The translations under genes and the position numbers were made by a program. The notes under the pieces were generated by a model that worked only from the letters and a program-made list of their open reading frames with translations, ran no database searches and had not been told where the DNA came from. A DNA stretch of 7,536 nucleotides from Deltaproteobacteria bacterium. GTDB lineage: Bacteria > Desulfobacterota > Desulfarculia > Adiutricales > Adiutricaceae. The DNA lies in contig JAITQT010000223.1 in the NCBI GenBank assembly GCA_031288745.1, positions 1-7,536 of the forward strand. The letters are read 5' to 3'. Shown here piece by piece: positions 1 to 6,868 of the stretch; within the stretch, counting starts at the first letter, position 1; every line of letters starts with the position of its first letter.

Positions 1-73
1 GAAAAGGCATTCCAGTTGCTAGATGAGAAGGTACCAGTGTACCCATAGGAAAAAATAATTTTTTTTATAACTA

Positions 74-307
74 TTGAAAATTACATCCTTTTTTTTCTTA
101 CCCAAGGAACTTCGGCCTAAAAAAAACGAGACCTTAGATGCCCTAGAGGCGCGTAGACAGGCCTTGTTACTTAAAGCCCTAAATAAGGCTAAAGAACAAA
201 TCAAGTTTAAGAGATACGCCGATAGATATAAGAGTGAATACCAGGAGGTGAAGCTAGTGGCCGTGGGAATTGTGGGCCGAACGGAGGTGATTTTGGAGAT
301 CTATTGA
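74..307 (+). pseudogene. Relic of AAA-ATPase-like / PD-(D/E)XK nuclease-domain protein (C-terminal piece)
   Basis: An open stretch of 77 codons with only a TTG to start it. From about residue 20 the translation resembles the C-terminal end of the large family of AAA-ATPase-like proteins with a PD-(D/E)XK (PDDEXK_9, formerly DUF1703) domain. The recognisable parts are an Ala/Leu/Lys-rich helix, then a motif of the type EQIKxKRYADRYK, then a beta strand of the type VKLVAVGIV. Complete proteins of this family are several hundred residues long, with an N-terminal P-loop ATPase region. Here the ATPase part and the nuclease catalytic strand are missing, and the region upstream is AT-rich, has stops in all forward frames and carries homopolymer runs at 59-66 and 90-97. 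No ribosome binding site is visible. I read it as a decayed fragment, not an expressed small gene. Recognition is by memory of the family motif, without a search. Confidence 0.5.
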
Positions 308-848
308 AGAACTATTTTACTCCCTACAGAGAGCCTTGTTACTCTATCTAGTCAAGATCTTTTGGCTTAAACTATGGAAGAAGGCCAAAAAGACAGCTAA
401 AGAATTAAGTTTTTTTACACTTAATCCATATAAAAATTTTAGCTCTTGCTATTATTATGTGTCATTACCCATATATAAACGATTATGAATGTCTCAGAAA
501 ACCTTCCCCAGGTTTTGGATCGATAATATTGAATCACATTTTAATAGTTTATTAAAATGTCTTGATGTCATTAATATACAGTCAATTATTATATGAGCAT
601 CGACTTCAATATTAAAATTATTACATTTACTAAATTCTTGAAAGAGTTCATATCGCCCCTATATTAATATCGCAGGGGCTGGTCATGCGCAATCTTAGCA
701 ATTTCAATTCAGATAATCCATTTCCTCAGATAGGCTTGGCCGCTTAGCTACTACAGTTAAGTTGAGAATGGCCCCTGCTCTCTAGACAGAGGCTTTAAAT
801 ATGCCTAAATTTTTCTTTCCGCTCGGATACGTCAATTGACAGTGCCAA
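308..848. other. AT-rich stretch without a recognisable gene
   Basis: I see no convincing coding sequence, tRNA or rRNA here. One frame stays open from about 291 to 485 but has no plausible start or binding site, and its product is not recognisable. The stretch holds a perfect inverted repeat (536-560), a 7-bp hairpin (498-504 with 510-516) and GCCCCT/AGGGGC arms (655-660 with 674-679). None has the T-tract of a standard terminator. There is no obvious intrinsic terminator for the tRNA gene that reads into this region. Confidence 0.5.
536..560. repeat. Perfect inverted repeat, 11-bp arms with 3-base spacer
   Basis: The arms are ACATTTTAATA and TATTAAAATGT around the spacer GTT, with no mismatch. 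They are almost wholly A/T and not followed by a T-run on either strand, so this is not a typical intrinsic terminator. It could be a protein-binding dyad or a remnant of a mobile-element end. Part of the symmetry could also be chance in such AT-rich DNA. Confidence 0.6.
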
Positions 849-925
849 TGGTCGGGACAACTGGATTTGAACCAGCGACCTCTGCGTCCCGAACGCAGCG
901 CTCTACCAGGCTGAGCTATGTCCCG
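849..925 (-). tRNA. tRNA-Pro, anticodon CGG
   Basis: On the minus strand the 77 bases fold as a complete cloverleaf. The 7-bp acceptor stem is fully paired (CGGGACA with TGTCCCG) and starts with the C1-G72 pair typical of bacterial proline tRNAs. The D arm is GCTC/GAGC with loop AGCCTGGTA. The anticodon stem is CTGCG/CGCAG with loop TTCGGGA, giving anticodon CGG, which reads the proline codon CCG. The T arm has loop TTCAAAT and one G-U pair. Discriminator A73 and the 3' CCA are encoded in the DNA (849-851 is TGG on the plus strand). It lies 66 bases after the rodA stop codon in the same orientation, so it could receive read-through from the operon, but it also has its own candidate promoter. 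A CGG proline tRNA normally supplements a UGG one, so the genome probably has a second proline tRNA elsewhere. Confidence 0.96.
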
Positions 926-956
926 CCTCGACTTAAGCGAGCCGACGAAAATGACA

Positions 957-983
957 CTTATACCACAATAAAACGTTTAACAA
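957..983 (-). promoter_or_regulatory. Candidate promoter for tRNA-Pro
   Basis: On the minus strand the sequence TGGTATAAG (965-957) is an extended -10 element: TG, one base, then TATAAG, which matches TATAAT at five of six positions. TTGTTA (983-978) lies 15 bases upstream as a -35-like hexamer; this spacing is short, but an extended -10 can tolerate a poor -35. A start about 7 bases downstream would give a leader of roughly 25 bases before the tRNA. The call rests on motif matching only. Confidence 0.42.
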
Positions 984-1012
984 GCCCCAAATTAGAAAAA
1001 GGGGCTTTTTTT
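982..1012 (+). terminator. Intrinsic terminator, plus-strand orientation, overlapping the rodA stop
   Basis: AAGCCCC (982-988) pairs with GGGGCTT (1001-1007) around a 12-base loop, and on the plus strand a T-run follows (1006-1012). On the minus strand the same hairpin is followed by GTTAAACG, a poor tail, so it should stop rodA transcripts less well. The loop contains the rodA stop codon (992-994) and the stem encodes the last residues of RodA. No plus-strand gene that it would end is visible in the window. Confidence 0.55.
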
Positions 1013-2353
1013 GGGACTACTCAAAGCCCTATCTGGGCCAAACATATGGGCCCAGTTCCTTTTCTTAATCAGATGCTTAAGCCAAGGCTTGTCGTGGGGC
1101 CGCCCCGACTCAAGAAGGCTAACCCCGGAGGCGGCCACCACCGTCTGGGCCGAGAGGGCCACCGGTTCGGCCTCCCAGACCTTCGGGTTTTGGACCACGG
1201 GATCATCTTGGAAGAGATAGCGGCGCATGCCTATGTTAACTAAAAGCCCAAGACCTAAAAAAGTAGTTAATGTGGAAGAGCCGCCGTAGCTAATTAGTGG
1301 CAACGGGATACCTACCACGGGAAATAGACCACTAACCATAGCCACGTTAATGGCAATTTGGGTAAATAGCATAGAGACGACCCCCACGGCGATTAAGGCC
1401 CCAAATTTATCCCCGCTCTTTTTCACCACCGCGAAGGCAGACCACAACAAGGCTAAATAAATCAGTAAGACCATCACCGAGCCCACAAAGCCCCACTCCT
1501 CGGCCAAGGCGGCGAAGGCAAAATCAGTTTCCGCAGCCGGCAAAAAGCCATATTTTTGCTGAGAGCCCTCCATAAAACCCCGGCCCGTGACCTGGCCGCT
1601 GCCAATGGCGCTTTTAGACTGAGTTATCTGCCAACCCCGGCCGTTAGGATCGCGCTCGGGGTTTTTAAAGATCTCATATCTCTGAATGTGATATGGCCGG
1701 ATGACCTTATGCTCTAAGAGAAAATTTAAGCCGCCAAAGGTAAAGAGCCAGGTCGGCACGACCACGATTAAGAGCAGAAAGGTAATTAAGACGCGTGGCC
1801 TTAACTTAGCGTAAAGTAGGATGGGACCGGCCGTAACTAAAATATGGATAGCCGTACCCATGTCTGGCTGCTTTAAAATTAAGTAAATTGGGACCAATAA
1901 AAGACCTAAAGGCAATAATAGGTCTTTAAAATCAAGCCCTTGTTTATATTCTTTAATAGAGAGCAAATAGGCTAAAAAGATGACCGCAAAGACCTTAACC
2001 GGCTCGGATGGCTGAAACCTTCCGAAGGGCCCTAAAGGCAGCCAACGGTTAGAGCCGTTAACGACCACGCCTTTGTATTTAACTAAAATTAGTAGAGCGA
2101 AACCTAAGATAAACAAGGGCCAAGCCCATTTTTTTAGGATTCGATAATCAAAAAAGAGGCTGGCGCTAGCGACTACAAAGCCGGTTAAAACAAAAAAACA
2201 ATGACGAGAAAAGAGGTTCCACTCGACTATACCCCGACCGCCGGTAAAAGAATAGAGATTGACTAGGCCAGCCCCCATTAGTCCTAACAGAGAGAACAAA
2301 AGCGGCCAGCTAAAATTTTCCAGCATCCGGCTATCAATGTCGGGTTTTTTCAA
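992..2353 (-). CDS. rodA: RodA, SEDS-family peptidoglycan glycosyltransferase of the elongasome
   Basis: A polytopic inner-membrane enzyme that polymerises lipid II into glycan strands during cell elongation, working as a pair with PBP2. The 453-residue product has about ten hydrophobic segments (near 15-35, 50-68, 75-92, 118-134, 144-161, 166-182, 186-205, 288-311, 318-340 and 348-375). Family signatures are SNRWLPLG (101-108), QPSE (114-117), QPDMGTA (162-168) and LPAAETDFAFAALAEE (271-286). The last carries the conserved catalytic aspartate, here D277. The terminal part of the SEDS core, with PLISYGGSS (352-360), is intact. The TTG start overlaps the mrdA stop as TTGA, with AAAGG just upstream; the alternative ATG at codon 10 (2326) is less well placed. 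Oddity: E. coli RodA is about 370 residues, and here about 70 hydrophilic residues follow the last membrane helix, the final ones encoded by a terminator-like hairpin. RodA is preferred over its paralog FtsW because of the mre/mrdA context. Confidence 0.95.
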   Translation of the reverse strand: MKKPDIDSRMLENFSWPLLFSLLGLMGAGLVNLYSFTGGRGIVEWNLFSRHCFFVLTGFVVASASLFFDYRILKKWAWPLFILGFALLILVKYKGVVVNGSNRWLPLGPFGRFQPSEPVKVFAVIFLAYLLSIKEYKQGLDFKDLLLPLGLLLVPIYLILKQPDMGTAIHILVTAGPILLYAKLRPRVLITFLLLIVVVPTWLFTFGGLNFLLEHKVIRPYHIQRYEIFKNPERDPNGRGWQITQSKSAIGSGQVTGRGFMEGSQQKYGFLPAAETDFAFAALAEEWGFVGSVMVLLIYLALLWSAFAVVKKSGDKFGALIAVGVVSMLFTQIAINVAMVSGLFPVVGIPLPLISYGGSSTLTTFLGLGLLVNIGMRRYLFQDDPVVQNPKVWEAEPVALSAQTVVAASGVSLLESGRPHDKPWLKHLIKKRNWAHMFGPDRALSSPKKSPFF

Positions 2354-4251
2354 AGATCGCCTTTCCAGCCAGTAGGTTCGTTGGGTTGTGCCTGATAAGG
2401 CGGCATAAGGTTTGTATCAATGACGGGGTTAAAATATGCTTCTAGCATCTTAGCTGCGACCGGCGCGCTGGTCGTGCCTCCCCCTCCGGCATGCTCTAAA
2501 ATTACCGCAACCACCACTTCAGGCTTATCGGCCGGAGCATAGGCCGTAAACCAAGCGTGATCCCTTAATTTATAAGGCCTATTAGCGCTCGTATAGCCTT
2601 TATACTTATCTAAGCTAACCGTCTGAGAAGTGCCGGTCTTACCGGCAACTTTAACCTTAGTTAAGGCCGCCCGACGACCGGTGCCGCCCGGTTCGTTGAC
2701 TACGGCCACCAAACCTTTTTGAATTGTCCTTAAGTGTTCTGGTTTTAAGCTTAATTTATTGATGACCTCAGGTTTGGCATTATACACTATCTTACCTTCA
2801 TAATCTACTATTTCTTTAACTAGATGAGGTCTATAAAGAGTACCACCATTTGCAACAACAGCTGTATATTGTGCTACTTGAAGCGGAGTTGATAACATGT
2901 AACCTTGACCTATAGCTACATGTAACATATCGCCTTGAGTCCAAGGACGCTTAAAACGCCTCATTTTCCAGGCCGGGTCAGGCACTAGGCCCCCTTGCTC
3001 GCTCTTTAGCTCTACCCCCAAGGGCCGACCTAACCCAAAATATTCCCTGACCCCAGTCGACAAGCGCTCTATGCCCATGCGGCGGCCCAGCTCGTAAAAA
3101 TAGACGTCGCAACTATATTTAAGGGCGTTAAAGAGATTTATACGGCCGTGACCGGTTTTTAGCCAACAGTGAAAGGGCACGTTCCCTAATAACAAAGCCC
3201 CAGCGCAATTAAATTCCGTCTCCGGCACGACCACGCCCTCACTTAAGGCAGTTAAGGCCACGGCGATCTTAAAAGTGGAGCCAGGCGGATACTGACCGCC
3301 AACGGCCCTATTTTGCATAGGCGTAAAGGGATCGTCGTTTAAGGCCCTCCAGCGCTCGGTAGAAATTCCGCCTACGAAATCAAAGAGGTTAAACATGGGA
3401 CTAGAGGCCATGGCGAGGATCTCAAAATTTCTCGGATCCATAACCACTATAGCCCCGGCTTGCTCCGCCAAAAGGGCCTGACTTACCCTTTGAAGGCGAC
3501 TATCAATAGTAAGTCTGACGTTATGACCGGGTTTGGGGCTAACTTGTTGTAGTTCTTCTAAGATACGGCCATTTGAGTCAACAGTAACCATCCAGCTCCC
3601 TTTTTGACCTTGCAGAAAGCTCTCCATACTCTGCTCCAAGCCGGCTTGGCCAACTAAATCCCCTTGCCTTAGGCCAGGATAATCGTTACTTTCTAGCTGC
3701 GCTTTACTGATTTGACCAATGTAGCCGATTAAATGGGGGGCAAAATCACCTTGTATGGGTCGCCTGACGCTATTGGCCCGCACGGCCAGACCTGGGAGTC
3801 TATGGCCTTGGCTTTCGACCCTAGAAACATCGGCTCGATTTAAACCGGTCACCCAGACTGAGGGGGAATAGGGCTTAGACTTTTCAAAGGCCTTTAATTT
3901 TTCAGCTAAGCTTTCTTTAGACTTATTGGTCAGATTAGCCACTCTCTCCAATAAATCATCTTGGTTTTTTACTTCCTTTGGCGTGACCGTTAGCTCAAAA
4001 ACCACCTCGTTTTCCACTAAAGAGCGATTTTCCCTATCTAAAATCAAGCCTCTAACTGAAGGTAACTCAAATTGGCTAATATGGTTGGAGCGACTTTTTT
4101 CTAAATATTCGTCGCCCTTGGCTATTTGAAGAAACCAGAGGCGCAAAAGCAACACCACAAAGACACAAACGACTAGGCTTTTAAGAAACAATAATTCCCA
4201 AGGATAATATTCTTGGCCCTGTTCTTTAGAAGCGTAAAAATCCTCGTTCAC
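2350..4251 (-). CDS. mrdA: Penicillin-binding protein 2, peptidoglycan transpeptidase of the elongasome
   Basis: A class B PBP that cross-links new peptidoglycan during elongation; it is anchored in the inner membrane with its catalytic domain in the periplasm. The 633-residue protein has a short cytoplasmic tail, one membrane helix (about 21-42), the dimerisation/pedestal region starting with SVRGLILDRE (65-74), and a transpeptidase domain from about 245. Active-site motifs are STFK (325-328, nucleophile S325), SCD (380-382, the SxD form usual in PBP2) and KTG (538-540). Length agrees with E. coli PBP2 (633). The GTG start overlaps the mreD stop as GTGA and has TGAGG about 10 bases upstream. 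The gene overlaps rodA by 4 bases, so the transpeptidase and its glycosyltransferase partner are made from coupled frames. Oddity: codons 438-492 (2940-2776) use almost only A/T-ending codons, unlike the rest of the gene. The SxD motif and neighbours argue against the division protein FtsI. Confidence 0.96.
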   Translation of the reverse strand: MNEDFYASKEQGQEYYPWELLFLKSLVVCVFVVLLLRLWFLQIAKGDEYLEKSRSNHISQFELPSVRGLILDRENRSLVENEVVFELTVTPKEVKNQDDLLERVANLTNKSKESLAEKLKAFEKSKPYSPSVWVTGLNRADVSRVESQGHRLPGLAVRANSVRRPIQGDFAPHLIGYIGQISKAQLESNDYPGLRQGDLVGQAGLEQSMESFLQGQKGSWMVTVDSNGRILEELQQVSPKPGHNVRLTIDSRLQRVSQALLAEQAGAIVVMDPRNFEILAMASSPMFNLFDFVGGISTERWRALNDDPFTPMQNRAVGGQYPPGSTFKIAVALTALSEGVVVPETEFNCAGALLLGNVPFHCWLKTGHGRINLFNALKYSCDVYFYELGRRMGIERLSTGVREYFGLGRPLGVELKSEQGGLVPDPAWKMRRFKRPWTQGDMLHVAIGQGYMLSTPLQVAQYTAVVANGGTLYRPHLVKEIVDYEGKIVYNAKPEVINKLSLKPEHLRTIQKGLVAVVNEPGGTGRRAALTKVKVAGKTGTSQTVSLDKYKGYTSANRPYKLRDHAWFTAYAPADKPEVVVAVILEHAGGGGTTSAPVAAKMLEAYFNPVIDTNLMPPYQAQPNEPTGWKGDL

Positions 4252-4793
4252 GAGCGCTCAACCTCACGCCGAAAAAAGAAGTTATCGAGCAAGCTAAACA
4301 AAAAAGGCCCTATAAAGGCCGTAGTCGCCGACTCGACCAGCCAAGTTAACAGCGCGGCCAATGATAAATCAAAGTCCATTCGACCTGTAGTGATGGTCAT
4401 AAAGAGGGGAAAAAAGATTATTTTTTTTACTGAAATTATGGCTAATATTAGTAAGAACAGGGATGGGGCGCTAGAAAATTTCATAAACTTTGTTAAAAAA
4501 ACGACCACTTGGAGACTTAAAATCAAGCCCAAGGATTCTAACCCATTGGGATTAAGAGTTAAGGCATCTTTAAAGACGCCTAAGATTAGGCAGCCCGCCG
4601 AGCCCAGCCAAACTTCGCTGCGTAAGGCTAGATAAAGGCCTAAAAGAGCTACCCACTGCGGCCTGCCCCAAGGCACTAATCTAACGAAGGTGGGTAAAGA
4701 GGTAAAGGAGGCTAGCACCAAACCCAATAATAAGATTAAGCCCGCTTGGGCCAGCCGTAACGTCGCCGATTGTACTTGTTGTTCAAAGGGCAT
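4248..4793 (-). CDS. mreD: MreD, rod-shape-determining membrane protein
   Basis: A small integral membrane protein of the elongasome that binds MreC and helps link MreB filaments to the PBP2-RodA synthase. The 181-residue product is very hydrophobic, with about five or six membrane segments (near 17-35, 46-60, 65-76, 85-102, 110-133 and 143-170). It contains the family-typical stretch GCLILGVFKDAL (67-78) followed by NPNGLESLG. MreD is poorly conserved, so much of the identification comes from its position between mreC and mrdA. The ATG at 4793 is the only usable start, because an in-frame TAG lies nine codons upstream with no start between, but no clear Shine-Dalgarno is visible. It begins 64 bases after mreC ends, the only real spacer in the operon, and ends overlapping mrdA as GTGA. 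A run of eight A residues in the coding strand, around codons 123-125, is a possible slippage site. Confidence 0.9.
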   Translation of the reverse strand: MPFEQQVQSATLRLAQAGLILLLGLVLASFTSLPTFVRLVPWGRPQWVALLGLYLALRSEVWLGSAGCLILGVFKDALTLNPNGLESLGLILSLQVVVFLTKFMKFSSAPSLFLLILAIISVKKIIFFPLFMTITTGRMDFDLSLAALLTWLVESATTAFIGPFLFSLLDNFFFRREVERS

Positions 4794-4857
4794 ATTGATT
4801 ACGGTCCAATCTATTAACTAATTAAGCCTCTGGGAAGGATTAGGAAGGCTAAAGGCC

Positions 4858-5742
4858 TTAACGCCGGCCAAGATTCTTTTTTTCTATAATATATTTTAAA
4901 TCCCCACCAAAGGCTAGCCAATCAAACGGAGGCCTAGGCCCGCTCAGGACTAAAACCTCTTCTAAAGAACTAAAATCAACGGCGGGGCTAACCTCAGCGG
5001 TTAAAAAGAGCCCTAAACTCATCTTATCAACCAAAGTGACTAGCCCTATGGGGAGGCCCGAGGGAAAGACGCCGTCAAGCCCTGAGGTCACCACCTGGTC
5101 ACCTGGCCTAACGTCGTCATTTTTACGTACGTAATCAAGAGTTAAGGGGGCAGCGCCGCCCCCGGAAATTAGACCGTTAACCCTATTGCGCTGCACAAAG
5201 GCGTCTACTCCGCTATCAATATCGGATATAAGCAGAACTTTAGAAAAGTTAGGCGAAATTTCAGTCACCCGACCCACGGCCCCTCTAAGAGAGATAACAG
5301 CCGCATCGGTTTTCACTCCGTGGTTGGAGCCTTTATTGATAACTAAAGAATAAGCCCACGGCCCCGGATCCCAGGCCACCACCTTGGCGGCTATATAGCG
5401 CTCCTGACTCTCCTCTTTTAAGTCTAATAAGGCCGTTAGCCTTTCATTGGCTAGACGGGCTTCGCCAAGTTGGACTATAAAAGCATTTTGGCGCTCTAGG
5501 GTTTCTCTTAGCCCTTCGTTTTCTTTTTTTAAGCCAGCTAAAGAAAAATAAGAAAGCCAAAGGTTTTCCACAGCTTTGGCCAATCGATTTAGGCTAGAGC
5601 TAACTGGTCCTACGGTCTCTAAAGCCGCCGCGTCAATAGTAGTTACGCCCCGGCTACTAACCGAGAGAGAAATAAGGGCCAAAGAAATCCCTAAAAAGAA
5701 TATGGGGGTTAAAGTAACTAAACGACGCCTTTCGATTTTCAC
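4858..5742 (-). CDS. mreC: MreC, rod-shape-determining periplasmic scaffold
   Basis: A bitopic inner-membrane protein whose periplasmic part activates PBP2 and connects it to MreB and MreD. The 294-residue sequence has a basic start (KIERRR), one membrane helix (about 10-29), a charged heptad-like coiled coil (about 70-110), and then the two-lobed beta domain. The latter includes the conserved WDPGPWAYSLVINKGSNHGV (124-143) and later VRPGDQVVTSGLDGVFPSGL (211-230), followed by PIGLV. Length fits the family (roughly 270-370). The GTG start overlaps the mreB stop as GTGA; no strong Shine-Dalgarno precedes it, so its translation may depend on ribosomes finishing mreB. A short basic tail (KKNLGRR) follows the beta domain. 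Confidence 0.95.
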   Translation of the reverse strand: MKIERRRLVTLTPIFFLGISLALISLSVSSRGVTTIDAAALETVGPVSSSLNRLAKAVENLWLSYFSLAGLKKENEGLRETLERQNAFIVQLGEARLANERLTALLDLKEESQERYIAAKVVAWDPGPWAYSLVINKGSNHGVKTDAAVISLRGAVGRVTEISPNFSKVLLISDIDSGVDAFVQRNRVNGLISGGGAAPLTLDYVRKNDDVRPGDQVVTSGLDGVFPSGLPIGLVTLVDKMSLGLFLTAEVSPAVDFSSLEEVLVLSGPRPPFDWLAFGGDLKYIIEKKNLGRR

Positions 5743-6773
5743 TGAATGGTGATATCCCTAAGGGTATCAAGGCTTTCTAAGGCCCGTCCGCTCCCATAAG
5801 CCACTGTTTTAAGGGGTTCGTCGGCTATAATAATAGGTAGATGCGTCTCTTCTCTTAGTAAGACGTCGAGCCTCTTTAGTAAAGCCCCGCCCCCGGTTAA
5901 AACAATGCCCCGGGTCACAATATCGGCGGCCAGTTCAGGTGGAATCTGCTCTAAGGCCGATTTTATAGTGTTAACTATAGTCTCTAATTGTTCGGTAATA
6001 GCTTTACGGATCTCTTCAGAATCAATAGCTACTGACATAGGTAAAGAACTTACCGAATGGCGGCCCCTAACCTCTATAGAATCAACACTATCGGCCGGAT
6101 AGGCCGAACCTATCTCGTGCTTTATTTGCTCAGCAGTGCGTTCGCCAATATGAAGATTATATTTACGCCTAATATAATGGGCAATAGCTTCATTCATCTT
6201 ATCTCCACCAATCCTAACGGATTTAGAAAAGACGATACCAGCTAAAGAAATAATGGCTACTTCCGTGGTCCCGCCGCCTATATCAACTATCATGTTGGCC
6301 GCCGGTTCCGTTATCGGCAGCCCTGCCCCAATGGCTGCGGCCATCGGCTCTTCTATTAAATGAACCTCGCTAGCCCCCGCTTGTTCGGCCGCTTCTCTAA
6401 CAGCCTTTTTCTCCACTTGAGTAATACCCGAAGGCACAGCTACGATCATGCGCGGCTTAATAATGCGCCGATAATGGGTCTTACGAATAAAATGCCTTAA
6501 CATCGACTGAGTTATCTCAAAATCAGCGATAACCCCATCTTTCATAGGCCTAATGGCCTCGATACCCGAAGGGGTAACCCCGAGCATCTTTTTAGCCTCA
6601 AACCCTACGGCTAAGATCTTACCGTTACTCCTAGCGTCCTTACGGCTCACGGCCACCACCGACGGCTCGGAGAGGATGACCCCTTTGCCGCGGACATAGA
6701 CTAGGGTGTTGGCCGTGCCTAAGTCTATAGCCAAATCAGAAGATAGTAAATTTGAAATATTTCTAAAAAACAT
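5739..6773 (-). CDS. mreB: MreB, actin-like rod-shape-determining cytoskeletal protein
   Basis: An ATP-binding actin homolog that forms membrane-associated filaments which orient the elongation machinery. The 344-residue protein shows the actin-fold nucleotide motifs: phosphate-1 DLAIDLGTANTLVY (13-26), LIEEPMAAAIGAG (139-151) with the catalytic-type glutamate, phosphate-2 MIVDIGGGTTEVAI (161-174) and the adenosine loop GIVLTGGGALLKRLD (289-303). A short N-terminal amphipathic stretch (FFRNISNLL) fits membrane binding. I start at the ATG at 6773: AGGTG lies 8 bases upstream and the length then matches the usual 345-347 residues. The frame extends upstream to a TTG at 6800, but that start would place the AGGTG inside the gene. 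First gene of the operon; it overlaps mreC by 4 bases. Upstream there are candidate promoters and a minus-strand terminator-like hairpin. Confidence 0.98.
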   Translation of the reverse strand: MFFRNISNLLSSDLAIDLGTANTLVYVRGKGVILSEPSVVAVSRKDARSNGKILAVGFEAKKMLGVTPSGIEAIRPMKDGVIADFEITQSMLRHFIRKTHYRRIIKPRMIVAVPSGITQVEKKAVREAAEQAGASEVHLIEEPMAAAIGAGLPITEPAANMIVDIGGGTTEVAIISLAGIVFSKSVRIGGDKMNEAIAHYIRRKYNLHIGERTAEQIKHEIGSAYPADSVDSIEVRGRHSVSSLPMSVAIDSEEIRKAITEQLETIVNTIKSALEQIPPELAADIVTRGIVLTGGGALLKRLDVLLREETHLPIIIADEPLKTVAYGSGRALESLDTLRDITIQ

Positions 6774-6813
6774 GTTCGGGACACCTATAATCTCAACCAA
6801 AAACTAACTACTT

Positions 6814-6868
6814 TATAAAACATCAACTTGATTTTATTGTCTAAGGCCTTCTTTTATATACCAGTCAA
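6814..6868 (-). promoter_or_regulatory. mreB: Candidate promoter region for the mre operon
   Basis: Two minus-strand candidates lie between the upstream hairpin and mreB. One is an extended -10-like TGGTATATA (6863-6855), just after the T-tract of that hairpin; it would give a leader of about 75 bases. The other is TAGACA (6843-6838), an 18-base spacer and TTTATA (6819-6814), giving a leader of about 35 bases. Neither is a strong consensus match and I cannot choose between them. Confidence 0.33.

Noticed and set aside
1..48. Frame open from the left edge to a TAG at 46, 15 codons
   Set aside because: It could be the end of a gene lying to the left, or part of the nuclease relic, but 15 residues with no motif cannot support a call.
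291..485. Plus-strand frame of about 64 codons with a hydrophobic first half
   Set aside because: No ATG, GTG or well-placed start with a binding site, A/T-rich composition and no recognisable product; best taken as chance.
498..516. AAAACCT/AGGTTTT hairpin as a terminator
   Set aside because: The T residues are within the stem and no T-tract follows on either strand.
836..1243. Plus-strand open frame of 135 codons over the tRNA and the rodA 3' end
   Set aside because: It runs through the tRNA gene and is antisense to the conserved RodA frame; the product has no recognisable domain.
4213..4635. Plus-strand open frame of 140 codons opposite mreD
   Set aside because: It mirrors the mreD coding frame; no family resemblance and no binding site, while the mreD frame fits operon position and hydrophobicity.
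6774..6800. Extended mreB start at TTG (6800)
   Set aside because: It would add nine residues not typical of MreB and place the AGGTG binding site inside the gene; the ATG at 6773 fits better.
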